A stretch of DNA of 64,000 bases from assembly GCA_002747455.1 (NCBI GenBank), contig PDPG01000043.1:1-64000 (forward strand). The letters are read 5' to 3'. Made by a program: the position numbers and the translations under genes. Every line of letters starts with the position of its first letter. Positions within the stretch are counted from its first letter, which is position 1. This DNA is from Pseudomonadota bacterium. GTDB lineage: Bacteria; Pseudomonadota; Gammaproteobacteria; Thiotrichales; Thiotrichaceae. Under the pieces are notes generated by a model. The model did not search any database. It saw only the letters and a list, made by a program, of their open reading frames with translations, and was not told the origin of the DNA. Below, one piece after another: positions 36,848 through 45,927 of this stretch.

Positions 36848-38086
36848 TCATTGCCTTCTTAAATGGGCGATGCGAATTGAAGCAGGTGGATGCGAATCAT
36901 AAAACGCGGAATAAAGAGGGTCAGGCGTCAGCGTACCCGCGTTCTTCTTGTACAGACCGACAAGTGCACTAATGAGTTCCTCAGCACTTGACTCTTTCGC
37001 GGCGAAGGCATCGGCTTCAAACTCATGTTTGCGCGACCACCATGACATGACAGGCCCAATAAAAAAAGTGAATACAGGACTAACGAGCAGAAACAGGAGC
37101 AAGGCCATGTGAGTTGTCTGATTTTGTATGCCCAATTGCAGGTAAAACCAGTCTTGTTTCATCAAAAACGCCAGAATAGCGAAGCCAATAAGGGTGCTGG
37201 CCATCGACACAATCATGCCTTTGAGTACATGCTTATGTTTGAAGTGCCCCAGCTCATGCGCCAGCACAGCTTCGATTTGTGTGGGCGTGAGCTGTTTGAG
37301 CAAGGTGTCAAAAAACACAATGCGTTTCGTTTTGCCAAAGCCGGTAAAATAAGCGTTACCGTGACTGGAGCGGCGCGATCCATCCATCATAAACACACCA
37401 TTTGAATTGAAACCGTTGCGATTTAATAGCGTGGTAATACGATCCAACACTTCACCTTCTTCAAGTGGGGTAAATTTATTGAAAATCGGCGCGATAAATT
37501 TGGGATAAGCCCACATCATGATGATGGAAAATGCGGTAATCGCCATCCACGCATACAGCCACCACAGTGAACCGGCACTATTCATAAGCCATAGCACCAG
37601 CATAATAATGGGTACACCAATCACTAGCGACAGTGCGGCACTTTTCAGCATGTCGATAAAGAAGGTTTTTAGGGTGAGTTTGTTAAAGCCAAACTTTTCT
37701 TCGATCACAAATGCACGATACAAAGATGCAGGCATATCAATAATGCTGGAAATAAGCAGAAAGCTGATGATGACCGCCGTACCTTTGGTCAGCTCACTCA
37801 GCCCATGATTGGCCCACAAATTATCCAGCCACTGCAAGCCACCACCAATTGTCCACATCAACAGCACTAGGGTACTTAATATCAGTTCCTTACGACCAAA
37901 CTTCCCCTTGGTTGCCGTATAGTCTGCCGCTTTTTGATGTTCGTCTAATGTAACGGATGCCTTAAACTCTTCTGGCACAGCCGGACGGTGCTCCATGACG
38001 TGTTTGGTCTGGCGCAGAGACAGCCAAAGCTGTGTGCCGACAGTGGCGATAATTGCTAAGATAAATATCAACGTAAAGATGGGCAT
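36848..38086 (-). CDS. M48 family metallopeptidase (Ste24/CAAX-protease-like)
   Basis: 412 residues, membrane zinc protease. Several TM helices (1-20, about 65-85, 100-120, 150-190, 290-330) surround the zinc site HELGHFKHKHV near residue 277 and the downstream Glu ligand region SRKHEFEADAFAA near 353. The architecture matches bacterial Ste24 homologues rather than the shorter HtpX. Such proteases probably take part in membrane-protein quality control. It is divergent from orn by 46 bp. Confidence 0.9.
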   Translation of the reverse strand: MPIFTLIFILAIIATVGTQLWLSLRQTKHVMEHRPAVPEEFKASVTLDEHQKAADYTATKGKFGRKELILSTLVLLMWTIGGGLQWLDNLWANHGLSELTKGTAVIISFLLISSIIDMPASLYRAFVIEEKFGFNKLTLKTFFIDMLKSAALSLVIGVPIIMLVLWLMNSAGSLWWLYAWMAITAFSIIMMWAYPKFIAPIFNKFTPLEEGEVLDRITTLLNRNGFNSNGVFMMDGSRRSSHGNAYFTGFGKTKRIVFFDTLLKQLTPTQIEAVLAHELGHFKHKHVLKGMIVSMASTLIGFAILAFLMKQDWFYLQLGIQNQTTHMALLLFLLVSPVFTFFIGPVMSWWSRKHEFEADAFAAKESSAEELISALVGLYKKNAGTLTPDPLYSAFYDSHPPASIRIAHLRRQ

Positions 38087-38132
38087 TTGTTAAGATAGAT
38101 CCTGAATTTAAATTGAGACGAAAGTATAAACC

Positions 38133-38678
38133 ATGTGCGTAGACAACAATAATTTAATCTGGATTGATCTGGAAATGACCGGACTGGATACGGTGAATGA
38201 CCAAATCATCGAAATCGCCACTGTGGTGACGGATAAGGATTTGAATATCTTGGCGGAGGGGCCGGTGTTGGCAATACATCAATCCGATGAAATTATGGCG
38301 GGCATGGATGCTTGGAATCAAAAGCAACATGGCGGTTCCGGACTGATTGAGCGGGTAAAAAATAGCCGTGTGACAGAAGAAATGGCGGAGGCGGAAACCA
38401 TTGATTTTCTGAGTCAGTACGTTGATGCCGGAAAGTCGCCGATGTGTGGCAATAGCATTTGTCAGGATCGTCGTTTTATGGCGCGTTGTATGCCGAAGCT
38501 GGAAGCCTTTTTTCACTACCGGAATTTGGATGTCAGCACCTTAAAAGAATTGGCAACTCGTTGGCGTCCGGAAGTTGTCAAGGGGCTTGAAAAGAAAGGT
38601 GCACATTTGGCACTGGATGATGTGCTGGAGTCGATTGAAGAATTACGTTATTACCGCCAAGAGATTATGTCGATCTAA
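38133..38678 (+). CDS. orn: Oligoribonuclease
   Basis: 181 residues. Orn is a 3'-5' DEDDh exonuclease that degrades RNA dinucleotides, including pGpG from c-di-GMP turnover. Motifs: [12 protein letters not shown] (D and E of ExoI), [14 protein letters not shown] (ExoII) and [17 protein letters not shown] (H and D of ExoIII). Its stop codon overlaps the start of yheS (TAATG), so the two are coupled. Confidence 0.96.
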   Translation: MCVDNNNLIWIDLEMTGLDTVNDQIIEIATVVTDKDLNILAEGPVLAIHQSDEIMAGMDAWNQKQHGGSGLIERVKNSRVTEEMAEAETIDFLSQYVDAGKSPMCGNSICQDRRFMARCMPKLEAFFHYRNLDVSTLKELATRWRPEVVKGLEKKGAHLALDDVLESIEELRYYRQEIMSI

Positions 38679-40552
38679 TGTTAGTTTTTTCCAATATCTC
38701 CATTCGGCGTGGTGGGCGGGAGCTGATTGGTGACAGTAGCTTTAGTATCCATCCCGGACAAAAAGCGGGTTTGACGGGGGCCAATGGCACAGGTAAATCG
38801 ACCTTGTTTGCACTGATTATGGGGGAGTTGTCACTGGAAGCCGGGCAATTCAGTATGCCGCCAAACTGGGTGCTGGCGCATGTGGCTCAGCATACGCCGT
38901 CCAGTGAAAAGACTGCATTGGAGTATGCCCTGGAAGGTGATGCAGAGTTTGCCTCCCTGCAACAGCAGATGAAAACGGCTGAAGGTGAACACCTGGCTGG
39001 TTTGTTGGCACAGTTGGAAGCCATTGATGGCTATACCACAGAAAGTCGGGCGGCCGCTTTATTGCAGGGCTTGGGGTTTAGTAATGAACAGATTAGCCAT
39101 CCGCTCAGCAGCTTCTCTGGCGGTTGGCGGATGCGCCTGAATTTGGCACAGGCTTTGATGTGTCGCTCTGATTTGTTGCTACTGGATGAGCCAACCAATC
39201 ATTTGGACTTGGACGCAGTGATTTGGCTACAGCAATGGCTGATTCAATATCCGGGGACGCTAATTTTGATCTCGCATGATCGTGAGTTTCTTGATGCCGT
39301 CACCACGCATACGATTCATGTTGAACAGCAATGTGCCACGTTATACACCGGCAATTATTCGGCATTTGAAAAGCTGCGAGCGGAGAGGTTGGCACAGCAG
39401 CAAAGCACCTACGAAAAGCAGCAACGGGAAGTGGCGCACATTCGCAAATATGTCGATCGCTTTCGGGCGCAGGCCACCAAGGCACGGCAGGCACAAAGCC
39501 GGCTGAAAGCGTTGGAACGTATGGAACTGGTGGCACAGGCACATATTTATTCACCGTTTAAATTCAGCTTTTTGGAGCCGCGTAAACTACCGGATCGTCT
39601 GTTAAATATTACCGAAGCTTCCATTGGTTACGATGGTGTGCCGATTATAGAAAAGGTCGATTTTCAACTCATGCCGGGGCAGCGTATCGGTCTGATTGGC
39701 CCTAATGGTGCGGGTAAATCTACACTGATTAAATGTCTGGCTGGCGAGTTGCCAGTATTGGCGGGTGAGTTGTGGGGAGCGCAAGATTTACACATTGGTT
39801 ATTTTGCCCAGCATCAGGTTGAGCAGTTGCATATCGACCAAACGCCGCTACAGCACATGCGTAAGCTGGATAAGGAAGCCCGCGAACAGGACTTGCGAAA
39901 TTACTTAGGAGGCTTTGGTTTTCAGGGTGAGCGGGTTGATGAGGCCGTTGAGCCATTTTCCGGTGGTGAAAAAGCCCGACTGGTGCTGGCGTTATTGGTC
40001 TACCAACGCCCGAATTTATTACTATTAGACGAACCGACAAATCATCTGGACTTGGATATGCGCCATGCGTTGAGTATGGCCTTGCAGGACTTTACCGGAG
40101 CGATGGTCATTGTTTCACATGATCGTCACTTGTTGAAATCGGTGACGGATGAATATGTGATTGTGGAGGGTGGTGCGGCCAGACCTTTCGATGGTGATTT
40201 AGAAGACTATTCGCAGTGGTTAAAAACACGGGAGCAGGCTCAGGTAAGTGCGCTGGGTGCGACAAATAAGCCTACGAGTCGTAAGGATAAGCGCAAACAG
40301 GAAGCGGAGCAGCGCAAACAGTTGCAGCCTCTGAAACGTGTGATGGAGCAACATGAAAAAACGCTGGATAAGTTAATGGCGCAGTCGGCAGCGCTTGAAA
40401 AACAGTTGGCGAACCCTGATATCTACGCAGAGGAGAATAAAAATACGCTGAAAGAGCTGCTGCTGAAAAAACGGGATGTTGATGCCAGTGTTGAGGAAGC
40501 AGAGCTGGCGTGGATGGAAGCGTCAGAAGCGTATGAATCAGCCCATAGTTAA
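38678..40552 (+). CDS. yheS: ABC-F ATPase YheS
   Basis: 624 residues. Two ABC cassettes with Walker A GANGTGKST and GPNGAGKST, signatures SSFSGGWRMRL and EPFSGGEKARL, and Walker B LLLLDEPTNHLDL in both. There are no TM segments. The linker between the cassettes and the charged C-terminal coiled coil (about 530-620) are those of ABC-F proteins, which act on ribosomes as translation factors. YheS has been linked to relief of stalled translation. Confidence 0.92.
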   Translation: MLVFSNISIRRGGRELIGDSSFSIHPGQKAGLTGANGTGKSTLFALIMGELSLEAGQFSMPPNWVLAHVAQHTPSSEKTALEYALEGDAEFASLQQQMKTAEGEHLAGLLAQLEAIDGYTTESRAAALLQGLGFSNEQISHPLSSFSGGWRMRLNLAQALMCRSDLLLLDEPTNHLDLDAVIWLQQWLIQYPGTLILISHDREFLDAVTTHTIHVEQQCATLYTGNYSAFEKLRAERLAQQQSTYEKQQREVAHIRKYVDRFRAQATKARQAQSRLKALERMELVAQAHIYSPFKFSFLEPRKLPDRLLNITEASIGYDGVPIIEKVDFQLMPGQRIGLIGPNGAGKSTLIKCLAGELPVLAGELWGAQDLHIGYFAQHQVEQLHIDQTPLQHMRKLDKEAREQDLRNYLGGFGFQGERVDEAVEPFSGGEKARLVLALLVYQRPNLLLLDEPTNHLDLDMRHALSMALQDFTGAMVIVSHDRHLLKSVTDEYVIVEGGAARPFDGDLEDYSQWLKTREQAQVSALGATNKPTSRKDKRKQEAEQRKQLQPLKRVMEQHEKTLDKLMAQSAALEKQLANPDIYAEENKNTLKELLLKKRDVDASVEEAELAWMEASEAYESAHS

Positions 40553-40561
40553 TATTTTTTC

Positions 40562-40590
40562 ATTAAGTTGCTGGATTTTCGGGTTATAAT
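40562..40590 (+). promoter_or_regulatory. Possible promoter of yccA
   Basis: A perfect TATAAT at 40585-40590, preceded by GGGT, lies 47 bp upstream of the ATG. The -35 region (ATTAAG) is poor. Confidence 0.45.
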
Positions 40591-40636
40591 CCGATAACTA
40601 CAATAAAATATTTTGTCATTTTTAGGAGAGTGAAAT

Positions 40637-41347
40637 ATGAGTTTTTTGGATGCTGGCACTGGCCAGATTGTTGCTAATGCCGCTGAGAGTGAGCGCGCGG
40701 CGTTTATCAAGCGCACGTATATGCACCTGGGCGGCGCGATTGCGGCGTACGCTGTGGTTGTTGCTTTGTTTATTCAAAGTGGAATTGCTAATGCCTTTAT
40801 GGGATTTTTAGCGGGTTCATCGTGGATGTGGCTGCTGGTTATGGGGGCCTACATGGGGATCTCAATGCTGGCTGACAACTGGGCACATTCTGGTGTTTCC
40901 AGAGAGCGTCAGTACATGGGCTTAGGGCTGTATATTGTTGCGTTCGCCTTCCTTTCTACATTGCCAATTACACGCGCCTTGTATATGGATCCTAATATCC
41001 TGATGCATGCCACTCTAGTGACGGCTGCGTTGGTTGCTGGTCTGACTTTTACCGCGTTTTCAACCAAGATCAACTTCTCATTTATGGGACGTTTCCTGAT
41101 GATCGCTGGCTTTGTGGCGATGGGCATCATTGTTGCATCAATCCTGTTTGGCTTCTCACTGGGTCTGTGGTTTATGGGTGCAATGATCATTTTTGCGGCG
41201 GCGACTGTGCTGTACAGTACTTCTAACATCATTCATGAGTATCACACAGATCAGCATGTTGCAGCGTCTCTGTCTCTGTTCTCAAGTGTGGGTCTGTTGT
41301 TCTGGTATGTACTCCAGTTCCTGATGGCGTTTATGGGCGATGACTAA
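40637..41347 (+). CDS. yccA: Bax inhibitor-1/YccA family membrane protein
   Basis: 236 residues with seven hydrophobic helices and the family's N-terminal cytosolic tail and Y-M-H-L-G-G start of TM1. YccA in E. coli is an FtsH substrate that modulates FtsH proteolysis of SecY; other family members are pH-sensitive calcium channels. The C-terminus (AFMGDD) ends in an acidic pair as usual. AGGAGAG lies seven bases before the ATG. A strong terminator follows. Confidence 0.88.
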   Translation: MSFLDAGTGQIVANAAESERAAFIKRTYMHLGGAIAAYAVVVALFIQSGIANAFMGFLAGSSWMWLLVMGAYMGISMLADNWAHSGVSRERQYMGLGLYIVAFAFLSTLPITRALYMDPNILMHATLVTAALVAGLTFTAFSTKINFSFMGRFLMIAGFVAMGIIVASILFGFSLGLWFMGAMIIFAAATVLYSTSNIIHEYHTDQHVAASLSLFSSVGLLFWYVLQFLMAFMGDD

Positions 41348-41399
41348 TTAAAGTCCCTGATTGCATATCGGCAATGTAGTGTTGCCGATCGCTGTATAG

Positions 41400-41438
41400 A
41401 AAAAGCCCCGCACTTTTTACGTCGCGGGGCTTTTTTTG
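41400..41438. terminator. Bidirectional intrinsic terminator between yccA and mliC
   Basis: An A-run followed by GCCCCGC, a 12-base loop, then GCGGGGC and eight T. It can serve both converging genes. Confidence 0.85.
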
Positions 41439-41451
41439 TGCTGGGCACGAT

Positions 41452-41802
41452 TTACTTCTCAGTGCAGTTTTCAATGACTTCGCCCGATGTGCCATCGGCC
41501 TTGTGGTGCAGCAACATACCTTCGGAGCCGGAACCAGTGCCTTTGGTCCACCACTCCAATCCCTCACCAACATAACGCGCACCACTGCCAGAAACGGCGA
41601 CACTCATGTTATAAGTGCGATCTTTATATGTAACCGTGGATGTGCTGTCAGAGGGGTAAGTCGCAACAACCACCTCACCACTTTTGCACTGATAGCTGTA
41701 TTTGGTGGAAGTACTGGCTTCTTCTTTGGGTTGTGATGCGTTATCACAGGAAGAGATGAGTAGAGCTGAAGAAAGTGCCAGCAAAGGGATAACGATTTTC
41801 AT
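41452..41802 (-). CDS. mliC: MliC-family lysozyme inhibitor lipoprotein
   Basis: 116 residues. The lipobox LISSC (Cys near residue 19) predicts a lipoprotein; the next residue is Asp (C-D-N), which in E. coli would favour inner-membrane retention. The mature domain has the MliC pattern: YQCKSGEVVVATYPS, SGSGARYVGEGLEWWTKG and a C-terminal Cys. MliC inhibits c-type lysozyme by inserting a conserved loop (the SGSGARY stretch) into the active site. A GGGGCG/CGCCCC inverted repeat lies about 30-46 bp upstream in the leader. Confidence 0.85.
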   Translation of the reverse strand: MKIVIPLLALSSALLISSCDNASQPKEEASTSTKYSYQCKSGEVVVATYPSDSTSTVTYKDRTYNMSVAVSGSGARYVGEGLEWWTKGTGSGSEGMLLHHKADGTSGEVIENCTEK

Positions 41803-42024
41803 GTGAATCTCCGTGTCAGTTTGTCAGGGAAGGGGCGATTACCGCCCCCGCTATATCTTTCTGTAAGAGTGAAATGAGGTGTATGAGTTCCCGCATCGTC
41901 CGAATCTAATAAAACCAATTTAGTGGCAGCCGACTTGTCGAGCGTGCAACGTATCTGATGGTGCGTCTTCCAATAATAGTGATGAGGCACGCACGGGATA
42001 AGAAGCTGTTTACGATCCTTCGTA

Positions 42025-44019
42025 CTACTGATTGATATACATCACTGGCGCACGGTATTCCGAAGCGGAGGTGGGAATGGCCAGTCCTTCAATGAGGAGC
42101 TCATCGGGCACTTTTGGCGTAGTAACTAGTAAGTACAGGCGTTGGGATGCGCGGGTCATGGCCATATACAACAAATGCGTATGGCTGGCTTTCAAGCTGT
42201 GGCGTTCCCGCTCACTTATACGTGGATCCTGTTCGGATTCCAGCAGTTTTTCCAGTCCGGTAATGAACACAATTTTGCTTTCCAATCCTGTTGCAGTTTC
42301 CAGATCACACAGTTTCAAGCTGTCATCATCCGCAATCATGCTTCCGGTGAGCGCGGTTGTATTGATGCTCAACGACTGGCGCAGCTCCTGTGCCAGAAAG
42401 CGGGTGTTTTGCTTGTCTGTGGTGAGTACCAGAATATCGCTTGCGGAGTGACCCCGCTTAATAAGGTGGTTGATTTCACTAAAGAGGCGATTCTTTTGGT
42501 CTTCTTTGCTAGGGAAGTGCAGCAGCTGGGGGTGGTCTTCCGGTGGAATTGGCTCAATGTGATTAATAGAGTACAGTGGGTAGTTTGGCTGTTCCATCAG
42601 TCGGTGTAGACGGAAGTGATCCGCCATACGGGCAATTGCCAGAGAGCAGCGGTAGCTTTTATTCAGGCGGATGCTCCGGCCACGAAAGTCCAGTCCGGTT
42701 GCTTTCCAGTCCAAGCTGCGGCTATAAAAGTTCTGATCCCCATCCGATGTTAAAAACAGCTGGGCATTGGGGCTCATGGCACGCTTGATGACTTTCATCC
42801 ACACTGGAGTAAAGTACTGAGCCTCATCAATTAATACATGCTGAAGTGGCTCGAAGGTTTGACCTTCCTCAAAGGCTTGTAGCAGGAAGGCAGGGGCATC
42901 GGCCCATAAATAGCAATTTCGTTCCCGTAAGTGGGTGTCAATTTCAACCATGGCTTGCCAGACTCGTTTTCTGACAGGGTTGGATAGTGCCAGACTATGA
43001 CTGGAGCGTAGGGTACTCAGGTATTCCGTCTCGCTGGAAATCATGCGATCTTTGATGAAGTTAACTTCATAGATCAGGCCATAGCGAGTAAGATCCGAGT
43101 CTTCAAAGTGACGTTTGATCATCAGATCAAACAACTCAGTCTCCTGATCTTCAAAGACAAACCGCCGTGTTCCTCCCAGTGTTTTACGACACCACTCCAT
43201 AAAGGGGTGGCATTGAATATTATTAAAATCACCAATTTGTCGCTTGAGTTGATTACTGAGTGCTTTATTGTGGCTGAGTACCAAAATTTTAGATTGAGGA
43301 TGTCTCTTGGCCAGCAGAGCTGCTCTTTTAGCCAGAATCAAACTCTTGCCACTACCGGCCACCCCCTGAACTAGCCAGCAGCTAAAGGGGTGTTGGTGTG
43401 TTGTGTCGTAGGCGCGCAGCCCGGCGGTAAGGGCTTTTTCCTGCACCTCATCAAGTAGTGTCGGAACCGGACTATCCAGCTTGTTGGTTTGTTTTTCGGT
43501 GGTAATGGTTAGCTCTGGATTGAAGCGGCCATGTATGACCTTGGTGACTTGCTCAGAGGTGGCAATACCCATACAGCGCTCCAATATGAGTGGCATTGCG
43601 TCATCCAGCAACAATGCGCTACCAATGGCCAGTAAACCTTGATGTTTTAGATAGACCGTTTGTTTTTCGGCAAGATTACCAGGCAGTAGCAATATAATAG
43701 GCAGGAGTTGGTGAATATGCTCCTTAAACGAGTCAGGCAGCAGGGCATTCCTTTCCATCACTAGCTCAAAAACAAGCGGGTGGCATTGTAATAACTGCTG
43801 ATCCATTTGTCGGTCGAGGCTGATAGCACCTTCTGGCAGTGTGGCAATGAGTATCGATCTATTTTCAAAAGTCACCCAATACCGCAGTCCGGTTGTACCA
43901 ATATCGGCGGAGAGCTGTTGCCAGGATTTATACTCAGGCGGGAGCTGGCGAATACATTCATGCAGCTCGGTGCCGGGGGAGCTGGCAGCCAGTGAATCTT
44001 CTGGTATTATCTGTGCCAT
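42025..44019 (-). CDS. SF1 (UvrD/Rep-like) DNA helicase, orphan
   Basis: 664 residues. The C-terminal 460 residues are a superfamily 1 helicase: motif I GVAGSGKSLILAKRA, Ia ILVLSHNKALS, II HVLIDEAQYF (DEAQ), III LFLTSDGDQNFYSR, IV-like LNKSYRCS, and VI YMAMTRASQRLYL. About 200 N-terminal residues do not match a family I know and contain no nuclease signature that I can see. It could act in repair, R-loop removal or phage defence; there are no obvious partner genes next to it. It is convergent with nothing and flanked by mliC (same strand) and apaH (divergent). Confidence 0.75.
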   Translation of the reverse strand: MAQIIPEDSLAASSPGTELHECIRQLPPEYKSWQQLSADIGTTGLRYWVTFENRSILIATLPEGAISLDRQMDQQLLQCHPLVFELVMERNALLPDSFKEHIHQLLPIILLLPGNLAEKQTVYLKHQGLLAIGSALLLDDAMPLILERCMGIATSEQVTKVIHGRFNPELTITTEKQTNKLDSPVPTLLDEVQEKALTAGLRAYDTTHQHPFSCWLVQGVAGSGKSLILAKRAALLAKRHPQSKILVLSHNKALSNQLKRQIGDFNNIQCHPFMEWCRKTLGGTRRFVFEDQETELFDLMIKRHFEDSDLTRYGLIYEVNFIKDRMISSETEYLSTLRSSHSLALSNPVRKRVWQAMVEIDTHLRERNCYLWADAPAFLLQAFEEGQTFEPLQHVLIDEAQYFTPVWMKVIKRAMSPNAQLFLTSDGDQNFYSRSLDWKATGLDFRGRSIRLNKSYRCSLAIARMADHFRLHRLMEQPNYPLYSINHIEPIPPEDHPQLLHFPSKEDQKNRLFSEINHLIKRGHSASDILVLTTDKQNTRFLAQELRQSLSINTTALTGSMIADDDSLKLCDLETATGLESKIVFITGLEKLLESEQDPRISERERHSLKASHTHLLYMAMTRASQRLYLLVTTPKVPDELLIEGLAIPTSASEYRAPVMYINQ

Positions 44020-44141
44020 ATTTGGGTAGAATCCTACGCGGCATTTGCCGGATATTTATACTTTTAAGTGGTTTACTCAAAACCTCGTTATGGCTAAATT
44101 TTAGCACAAAGGTAACGTGGGGTTGTATTTCAAATTTCTTT

Positions 44142-44158
44142 TAGGGTTGGTAACCCTA
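44142..44158. repeat. Perfect 7-bp inverted repeat upstream of apaH
   Basis: TAGGGTT-GGT-AACCCTA lies 20 bp before the apaH start. It may be an operator or a leader hairpin; there is no T-run, so not an intrinsic terminator. Confidence 0.4.
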
Positions 44159-44178
44159 GACTAACGGTGCGTCAAATT

Positions 44179-44988
44179 ATGGCTATCTATGCAATAGGCG
44201 ATGTCCAGGGATGTTTTGGTGCATTGCAACGCCTCATTGAAAAAACGGGTTTTACGCCTGAAAATGACAAGCTCTGGTTTGTTGGTGATTTGGTTTGTCG
44301 AGGGTCGGAGTCTCTTGAAACGCTGCGTTATATCAAAAACTTGGGTGACGCTGCCGTTGTTGTGTTGGGCAATCACGACATCAGCCTGATTGCTGCACAT
44401 TATCGAGTCCTCAAGCCTCACCCGACGCTTAAAAAAATAATGAAAGCGGATGATAGAGAAGAACTCATTGATTGGTTGCGGACAAAGCCAATCCTTCATG
44501 TGGATCAGGAATTCGGCTGGGCGATGGCTCATGCGGGGATTTATCCGCACTGGAATTTGAGCCAAGCGCAGAGTTTTGCCAAAGAGGTCGAGATTCCATT
44601 GCGAGGCTTGACAGCACAACGTTGGCTGAAAGAGATTTATGGCAATACACCTAACCAGTGGAGCGACTCGCTGCGGTCTTATGATCGACACCGCTTTATT
44701 GTCAACGCGTTTACCCGTATGAGGGGGTGCAATGCGGATGGCTCATTAAATTTTAGTGTCAACGGGACGGTAAAGGAGCACCAATCAAAAGGGTTGTATC
44801 CCTGGTTTAATTTACCGAGTCGGGTGCTGTTGCCTGTCAATGTCGTCTTCGGGCATTGGGCGGCGCTTGGTTTTCACGATAATCGTCAGGTTCTGGCTTT
44901 GGACACGGGTTGTGTGTGGGGGCGAACACTTACAGCGGTGCGCCTTGATGCTGACATCATCCAGCCAATTCAGGTTTCTTGTCAGTAG
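44179..44988 (+). CDS. apaH: Bis(5'-nucleosyl)-tetraphosphatase (symmetrical) ApaH
   Basis: 269 residues. ApaH splits Ap4A into two ADP and also removes Np4 caps from RNA. Calcineurin-type metal motifs are at the N-terminus: YAIGDVQGCFGAL, then WFVGDLVCRGSESL and VLGNHD, and MAHAGIYPHW further on. The start is the ATG at 44179 (MAIYAIGDVQG); a GTG four codons earlier is possible. No strong ribosome-binding site is seen. It is followed after six bases by the next gene. Confidence 0.94.
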   Translation: MAIYAIGDVQGCFGALQRLIEKTGFTPENDKLWFVGDLVCRGSESLETLRYIKNLGDAAVVVLGNHDISLIAAHYRVLKPHPTLKKIMKADDREELIDWLRTKPILHVDQEFGWAMAHAGIYPHWNLSQAQSFAKEVEIPLRGLTAQRWLKEIYGNTPNQWSDSLRSYDRHRFIVNAFTRMRGCNADGSLNFSVNGTVKEHQSKGLYPWFNLPSRVLLPVNVVFGHWAALGFHDNRQVLALDTGCVWGRTLTAVRLDADIIQPIQVSCQ

Positions 44989-44994
44989 GTTTTT

Positions 44995-45654
44995 ATGAAA
45001 AAGCCAGCGAGTGCCCTTGGGATTTTTTCTTGGTTAGCGAAAGGCAAGCCACCGCTTGACGATGCCCCGACCGAGGCTGTGGACAAGGGCGAGGACTGCA
45101 AGGGTCAAAACACTACTGCGAGAAAGGATGTTGTGGAAAAAACCAATGTCACCGTAATATCATCGAATGGCAGTATCAAGGTCTATGTCCGTGATGTTGA
45201 GTACAATTTACGCTTGATGAAGCCTGCGCACGGTGTAGGTATCTCCGAGTTAAAGCGCTCCCTTGAGCGTAATCGTGAAATGATGGACCAAAGCTTCCAG
45301 TCGATGATGGATATTTATCGTAAATTTAGGCTGAATACCGATCCATTGGTCATTGAAACGGAAGGAGCGTATCGGACGGCAACCAAAAATGCATTGGTTG
45401 CCCGTGCAAATATTGATGTGCTGATTCCATTGATCAATATTCGTGGCGGCGATGCGGAGTATGAAGGTGCTGGTGAGGGGTTGCCAATTGAACAACATGT
45501 CGAGCAACTGCGTCGTCGGGCTGAGTTGTTGGTTGATTTTGAACTGAAGGGCAACGAAGAGCCGGTAGAGGAGGAGGGCGTACCGCTACAATCGGTGTTT
45601 ATCGCTGGGGTGATAGTGGTCTTGGTGGTGATGTTTTTGTTGTTGATTTTGTAG
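44995..45654 (+). CDS. Unknown tail-anchored protein downstream of apaH
   Basis: 219 residues, family not recognised. The N-terminal 60 residues are basic and polar and probably disordered. A compact region (about 50-80, VTVISSNGSIKVYVRDVEYN) is followed by long charged helices (ELKRSLERNREMMDQSFQSM and others to about 185), likely coiled coil. The chain ends in one strongly hydrophobic segment (SVFIAGVIVVLVVMFLLLIL), which would anchor it with the bulk in the cytoplasm. It starts six bases after the apaH stop, so it is probably co-transcribed with it. Confidence 0.6.
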   Translation: MKKPASALGIFSWLAKGKPPLDDAPTEAVDKGEDCKGQNTTARKDVVEKTNVTVISSNGSIKVYVRDVEYNLRLMKPAHGVGISELKRSLERNREMMDQSFQSMMDIYRKFRLNTDPLVIETEGAYRTATKNALVARANIDVLIPLINIRGGDAEYEGAGEGLPIEQHVEQLRRRAELLVDFELKGNEEPVEEEGVPLQSVFIAGVIVVLVVMFLLLIL

Positions 45655-45658
45655 TTCT

Positions 45659-45760
45659 GTGCGCGACAATTTTATCAAGATACTGCCGCCGGTTATTGAT
45701 TTGTGGTTACGAGAAATTGAGAGCCACAGGGAAAAAATCAATGAGTTACGTTTACTCTAA
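45659..45760 (+). CDS. Possible 33-codon ORF, doubtful
   Basis: GTG at 45659 to TAA at 45758-45760 encodes a charged amphipathic peptide (MRDNFIKILPPVIDLWLRE then IESHREKINELRLL). There is no ribosome-binding site. It might be a relic of a longer gene cut by the nearby short element. Recorded only because it looks less random than its surroundings. Confidence 0.15.
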   Translation: MRDNFIKILPPVIDLWLREIESHREKINELRLL

Positions 45761-45835
45761 ATTGTTTGTCGTGTGTAGCGTTTGAAATCAGAAGATTGGT
45801 GGTGGCGTGGCATTCAACCGTCGGGTTTTAACCTC

Positions 45836-45927
45836 ATACCATTTCCATTAAATATTGGTACTATCTACGCAGTTTGTGTCGGGTTTGGAAGATAATGTCT
45901 GATATCATAATTTAATGGGATTGGTAT
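45836..45927 (+). mobile_element. MITE-like element, copy 3 of 3
   Basis: 92 bp, beginning ATACCATTTCCATTAAAT and ending ATTTAATGGGATTGGTAT. It is closely similar to copies 1 and 2. Its right end overlaps the last codon of the convergent glycosyltransferase gene: the TGA stop is formed by the junction with the element's end. Confidence 0.75.

Noticed and set aside
41832..41848. GGGGCG/CGCCCC hairpin as a terminator
   Set aside because: No T-run follows on either strand; it lies in the mliC leader and may be incidental.
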